From Bacillus_I endophytica_A (GTDB lineage Bacteria > Bacillota > Bacilli > Bacillales > Bacillaceae_H), in assembly GCF_026790145.1 (NCBI RefSeq), contig NZ_JALAMS010000018.1:372001-436000 (forward strand): a DNA stretch of 64,000 nucleotides. Direction: 5' to 3'. Below the pieces are notes generated by a model that saw nothing but the letters and a program-made list of their open reading frames with translations, had not been told where the DNA came from and made no database searches. Numbering within the stretch: the first letter of the stretch is position 1; every line of letters begins with the position of its first letter. Of the stretch, positions 60,717 through 64,000 are shown one piece after another. A program made the translations under genes and the position numbers.

Positions 60717-61433
60717 ATGAATAAAATCACATTTTTTTGCTTTCCTTACGCTGGCGGATCTGGTTCTATATTTCACGAATGGAAAAAACCTTTATCTGCA
60801 AATTTTGATTTAAAACCTATACATTACGCTGGTAGAGGAAAAAGGTTTAATGAACCTTTTTACAATGACATGAATGAAGCTGTAACTGATATATGTAAAT
60901 TAATAAGTTCACAGCTAGATGACAATGATTATATGTTTTTTGGTCATAGTATGGGTGGATTAATTGCATATGAAGTGTGTAGAAATTTGATTGAAAATGG
61001 TTATAAACCACCCCTTGATATGTTTATATCAGGTATTAAACCTCCAGATATGATTAGAATGCGTAAGATACATAATTTACCTGATTTGAAGTTTAGAAAA
61101 GAATTGAAAAAGTTAAATGGAACGCCTAGAGAAGTATTTGAAAATAAACAGTTGATGGATATATTCATTCCCATTTTAAGAGCGGACTTTAAATTAATTG
61201 AAGAATATAAGTTTGAATCAATGAACAGTAAAATAACATCTAACATTACTGTAATGTATGGCACAGAAGATAACATGACAAAGGAAGAAATGATGAGATG
61301 GTCCAATTTCACAACTAAGAAAATGCAAATTTGTAGATTTCAAGGGGGGCATTTTTTTATCAACGATAAATTTTTTGAAGTGATAGATTATATTAATCAA
61401 AAAATTGTTAGAGGAGAAGATTGTTATGAATAG
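60717..61433 (+). CDS. Type II thioesterase of the NRPS cluster
   Basis: 238-residue alpha/beta hydrolase that clears misloaded carrier domains. FCFPYAGGSGSIFHEW near the start, GHSMGGLIAYE with Ser78, and QGGHFFI with the catalytic His match SrfAD/GrsT-type enzymes. ATG 60717 is preferred although its ribosome site (GGGTG) is weak. Its end overlaps the NRPS start by 8 nt. Confidence 0.93.
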   Translation: MNKITFFCFPYAGGSGSIFHEWKKPLSANFDLKPIHYAGRGKRFNEPFYNDMNEAVTDICKLISSQLDDNDYMFFGHSMGGLIAYEVCRNLIENGYKPPLDMFISGIKPPDMIRMRKIHNLPDLKFRKELKKLNGTPREVFENKQLMDIFIPILRADFKLIEEYKFESMNSKITSNITVMYGTEDNMTKEEMMRWSNFTTKKMQICRFQGGHFFINDKFFEVIDYINQKIVRGEDCYE

Positions 61434-64000
61434 TACATCCTTCGATACCAGTCAAAAGTTCAATGACGGAGAAAGATATTGGCTTAATAAACTTACAGAC
61501 GATATTAATATGAGTAGTTTTTCATATTATCGAAATTCAAATTATACGAATGAAGCAGGTGAATTCCGATATACAATGCCTGCAAACATTTCTGCGGGAC
61601 TAATGAAAATGAGTAACCACTCCGAATACGGCATATATATACTTCTAATGTGTGGGATAAAATATCTTTTGTCTATATATACACGTTCCAACGATATTTG
61701 TATCGGTACTCCTGTAGTAAATTCACCTGGTAGCACAACTACGCATAATCAATTGTTAATCCTTCGAAGTAAAATTGAAGAAAAAATGACAGTTAAAGAC
61801 CTTTTGTTATCTATTAAAGAGGAAATTTATAATTCTAACAATAACCAACATGTATCAATTAGTACAGTAAAGGAGCATATAGGATTACATGCAAGTCCGC
61901 GCACAATTGTAAGTCTAAAAAATATCAACAGCAGTCACATAGATACTTCGATTTATCCGGACACTTCTTTTCAATTTGATATTAATGAAGTAGAAATTAG
62001 TTGCAATATTGAATATAAAGGAAATAGTAGGGAAAGCATTGATAGACTGTGTAAGCAGTTGAATAGATTTTTTCAAGCAGTTGTTGAGAATCCTAATCGG
62101 AATATTTATAGTATTGAAATCACATCGCCTCAAGAAAAAGAAATGATGAGTCATATATTTAATGACACAAGTCGAACTGTATCTCGTAATACAGTAATCG
62201 AAATGTTCGAATCACAAGTTTTGAAAAATCCTAAATCCGTGGCAGTAGTCTTTAAAGACAAGGAAATGACATATCAAGAGTTAAACAATAAAGCAAATAT
62301 ATTAGCAAATAGGTTAATAAAAGAGGGAGTGAAGGAAGGCTGTATAGTAGGTCTAGTTTTAGATAGGTGTTTAGAGCTCCCTATCGTGACTTTAGGTATT
62401 TTAAAAACTGGTGCAGCTTATATGCCAATAGATCCTAATTATCCAAATGAACGTATAAAATCGTTAATTTATAATTCTAAGCTAAGTTATCTTGTGAAAA
62501 AAAGTAGTGATTTAAATAACTTAACTTTAAATGTAAAACATTGCGATATAGACAAAGTTTTAAATGAAAGTTCGGATGCTGAAGCAGAAAAAAATCCAGT
62601 GGTGAATGTCTCACCTCATGGTTTAATGTACGTTCTATATACTTCTGGTAGTACAGGTGAACCTAAAGGAGTGATGATTAAAAAAGATTCCTTTTTGAAT
62701 CTGTTAACTTGGTATACAGAAGAATTTGATATGAACCAGAATGATAATATTTTGTTGATTGCTCCTATAAGTTTTGACACTTCTCATAAAAACATCTTTG
62801 CCCCCTTAGTTTTAGGCGGTTGTTTACATATATTCGAACCAGGTGCCTATGACTATAACAATATGTCTAACTATATTCAAAAAAGTAAAATTACAATTAT
62901 AAATTGTACACCAAGTGGCTTTTATCCTATCGTCTCTTATAATGAAGAAACCAACTTTTCTAGGTTAACTTCTTTAAGGTATGCTTTTCTTGGAGGAGAA
63001 TCTATTAACACTAAGAAAATCAAACCTTTACTTGAACACAGTGAAAATAAATGTGAGTTAGTGAATACTTATGGACCAACAGAATGCACTGATATAGCAT
63101 GCTCTTATCGAATTAATACCCAAGATATACAAAAAACAAATATTCCTATAGGAAAACCTATAACCAATACGGAGTTATTTATTGTAGATAAAAACATGAA
63201 TCTTTTACCACTAGGTGTTGTAGGAGAAGTGCTAATTAGCGGGGCGGGTGTTTCATTAGGTTATAATAATTCCCCAACGTTAAACAACGAAAAATTTAGT
63301 GAATTTCCTTTAGGTACAGGAAAAAGTGCTTATAAAACAGGAGATCTAGCTCGATGGTTACCAGATGGAAACATTGAGTTTATTGGAAGACAAGATAATC
63401 TAACAAAAATTAGAGGATATCGTATAGAAGTAAGTGAGGTTGAAAACTACTTAACAAAGCACCAAGATGTGGATGAAGCAGTAGTGATTGCTATAGACGA
63501 TGCATCTGGTTCAAAGGCGCTAAGTGCTTATTTTACATCATCAAAGCCTCTCTCTTATCCAAGTTTGAGAAAGTTCTTACTGGAGAACATTCCAGAGTTT
63601 ATGGTGCCTTCATATTTTACTCGTATGGAAAAGCTTCCATTAAATCAGAATGGAAAAGTAGATAGAAAGAGTCTCCCAACGCCAAACATTAAAATTACAA
63701 ATAATTTATTATATACTGCACCTGAAACGAGAACGGAAATTTATATTGCTGAAATTTGGGAAGAAATCCTGGGAGTAAAGAACATAGGCTCTATGGATGA
63801 TTTTTTTGAATTAGGAGGACATTCTTTAAAGGCAGCTTCTATCATTTTAAAAGTTAATCATAAGTTGGGAATAGATTTGCAAATAAGTGATATTTTTAGT
63901 AATCCGACGATAAAAGGGCTAGCAGATTTAGCAAGTAATGAAAGACACCAAGAAATACAAAGCATTTCTAGGACTGCCCCGAGAGATTATTATCCAGTAT
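61426..64000 (+). CDS. Nonribosomal peptide synthetase, first module (partial, runs off the window)
   Basis: 858 codons visible and open to the window edge. Residues 1-235 resemble only the C-terminal half of a condensation domain (YWLNKL, ICIGTPVVNS), with no HHxxxDG. An adenylation domain follows (about 250-730): YTSGSTGEPKG, NTYGPTEC, YKTGDLARWLPDG, KIRGYRIEVSEVE and NQNGKVDRK are core motifs. A carrier domain has LGGHSLKAA with Ser800. The last residues (APRDYYPV) begin another condensation or epimerisation domain. AGAGGAG precedes the ATG, which overlaps the thioesterase stop. Product unknown. Confidence 0.95.
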   Translation, partial: MNSTSFDTSQKFNDGERYWLNKLTDDINMSSFSYYRNSNYTNEAGEFRYTMPANISAGLMKMSNHSEYGIYILLMCGIKYLLSIYTRSNDICIGTPVVNSPGSTTTHNQLLILRSKIEEKMTVKDLLLSIKEEIYNSNNNQHVSISTVKEHIGLHASPRTIVSLKNINSSHIDTSIYPDTSFQFDINEVEISCNIEYKGNSRESIDRLCKQLNRFFQAVVENPNRNIYSIEITSPQEKEMMSHIFNDTSRTVSRNTVIEMFESQVLKNPKSVAVVFKDKEMTYQELNNKANILANRLIKEGVKEGCIVGLVLDRCLELPIVTLGILKTGAAYMPIDPNYPNERIKSLIYNSKLSYLVKKSSDLNNLTLNVKHCDIDKVLNESSDAEAEKNPVVNVSPHGLMYVLYTSGSTGEPKGVMIKKDSFLNLLTWYTEEFDMNQNDNILLIAPISFDTSHKNIFAPLVLGGCLHIFEPGAYDYNNMSNYIQKSKITIINCTPSGFYPIVSYNEETNFSRLTSLRYAFLGGESINTKKIKPLLEHSENKCELVNTYGPTECTDIACSYRINTQDIQKTNIPIGKPITNTELFIVDKNMNLLPLGVVGEVLISGAGVSLGYNNSPTLNNEKFSEFPLGTGKSAYKTGDLARWLPDGNIEFIGRQDNLTKIRGYRIEVSEVENYLTKHQDVDEAVVIAIDDASGSKALSAYFTSSKPLSYPSLRKFLLENIPEFMVPSYFTRMEKLPLNQNGKVDRKSLPTPNIKITNNLLYTAPETRTEIYIAEIWEEILGVKNIGSMDDFFELGGHSLKAASIILKVNHKLGIDLQISDIFSNPTIKGLADLASNERHQEIQSISRTAPRDYYPV

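Overview
The window comes from a low-GC Gram-positive spore-former of the family Bacillaceae (Bacillus/Priestia-like; genus is inference). Supporting signs are A+T-rich DNA, strong AGGAGG-type ribosome sites with frequent GTG/TTG starts, many U-tailed intrinsic terminators, cre-like CcpA sites, and Bacillus-type gene sets: xylR/xylA/xylB, pssA next to a DedA gene, sdpR-sdpI, a LipA-type lipase, YesW-type rhamnogalacturonan lyase. No rRNA, tRNA, CRISPR array or intact insertion sequence was seen.

Layout. (1) 1-10.0 kb: tail of an EamA transporter, then a xylose/xylo-oligosaccharide regulon: xylA, a sugar:H+ symporter, a GPH transporter, a GH43 beta-xylosidase, convergent xylR and xylB, with xylO-type operators. 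(2) 10.5-27.5 kb: a thiamine-diphosphate 2-keto acid decarboxylase and a pectin/rhamnogalacturonan degradation set (pectinesterase, rhamnogalacturonan acetylesterase, pectate lyase, a decayed GH105 hydrolase, a GPH transporter, a secreted PL11 lyase), interrupted by a hydroxyacid dehydrogenase, an unusual Nramp-related transporter, a flippase and an arylamine N-acetyltransferase. (3) 27.6-45.7 kb: mixed genes: DeoR regulator, a cobalt-type transporter behind a cobalamin riboswitch, a pentapeptide-repeat protein, an ABC transporter plus two-component cassette of lantibiotic-resistance type, a YagE-like keto-deoxy-sugar aldolase, MarR regulator with twin palindromes, pssA-dedA, lipase, and an orphan sdpRI immunity pair. 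(4) 45.9-52.3 kb: RpiR/GH1 pair, a chloramphenicol acetyltransferase with a complete leader-peptide translational attenuator, YcgL-like nucleotidyltransferase, Fe-alcohol dehydrogenase, CysQ. (5) 52.5-57.3 kb: an island of small acidic genes without toxins, including Imm22 and Imm3-like immunity genes and DUF2262; two genes are broken by a nonsense codon or a frameshift. (6) 57.6-64.0 kb: the left edge of a nonribosomal peptide cluster: Sfp-type activator, cytosolic beta-lactamase-like enzyme, membrane diiron desaturase-like enzyme, type II thioesterase and a large NRPS that runs off the window.

How it works together. Regions 1-3 let the cell feed on plant cell wall: secreted enzymes de-esterify and cut pectin, GPH-type symporters import fragments, and intracellular enzymes finish the job. 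Catabolite control is suggested by cre-like sites before pel, the GH105 remnant, the PL11 gene, the Nramp gene and the keto-deoxy aldolase. Regions 3-6 are weighted to competition: antimicrobial-peptide export, SDP immunity, chloramphenicol inactivation, an immunity bank, and peptide synthesis. The best candidate for an undescribed system is the edge NRPS cluster, whose starter module begins with only the C-terminal half of a condensation domain and whose neighbours include an atypical beta-lactamase-like protein and a desaturase-like protein.
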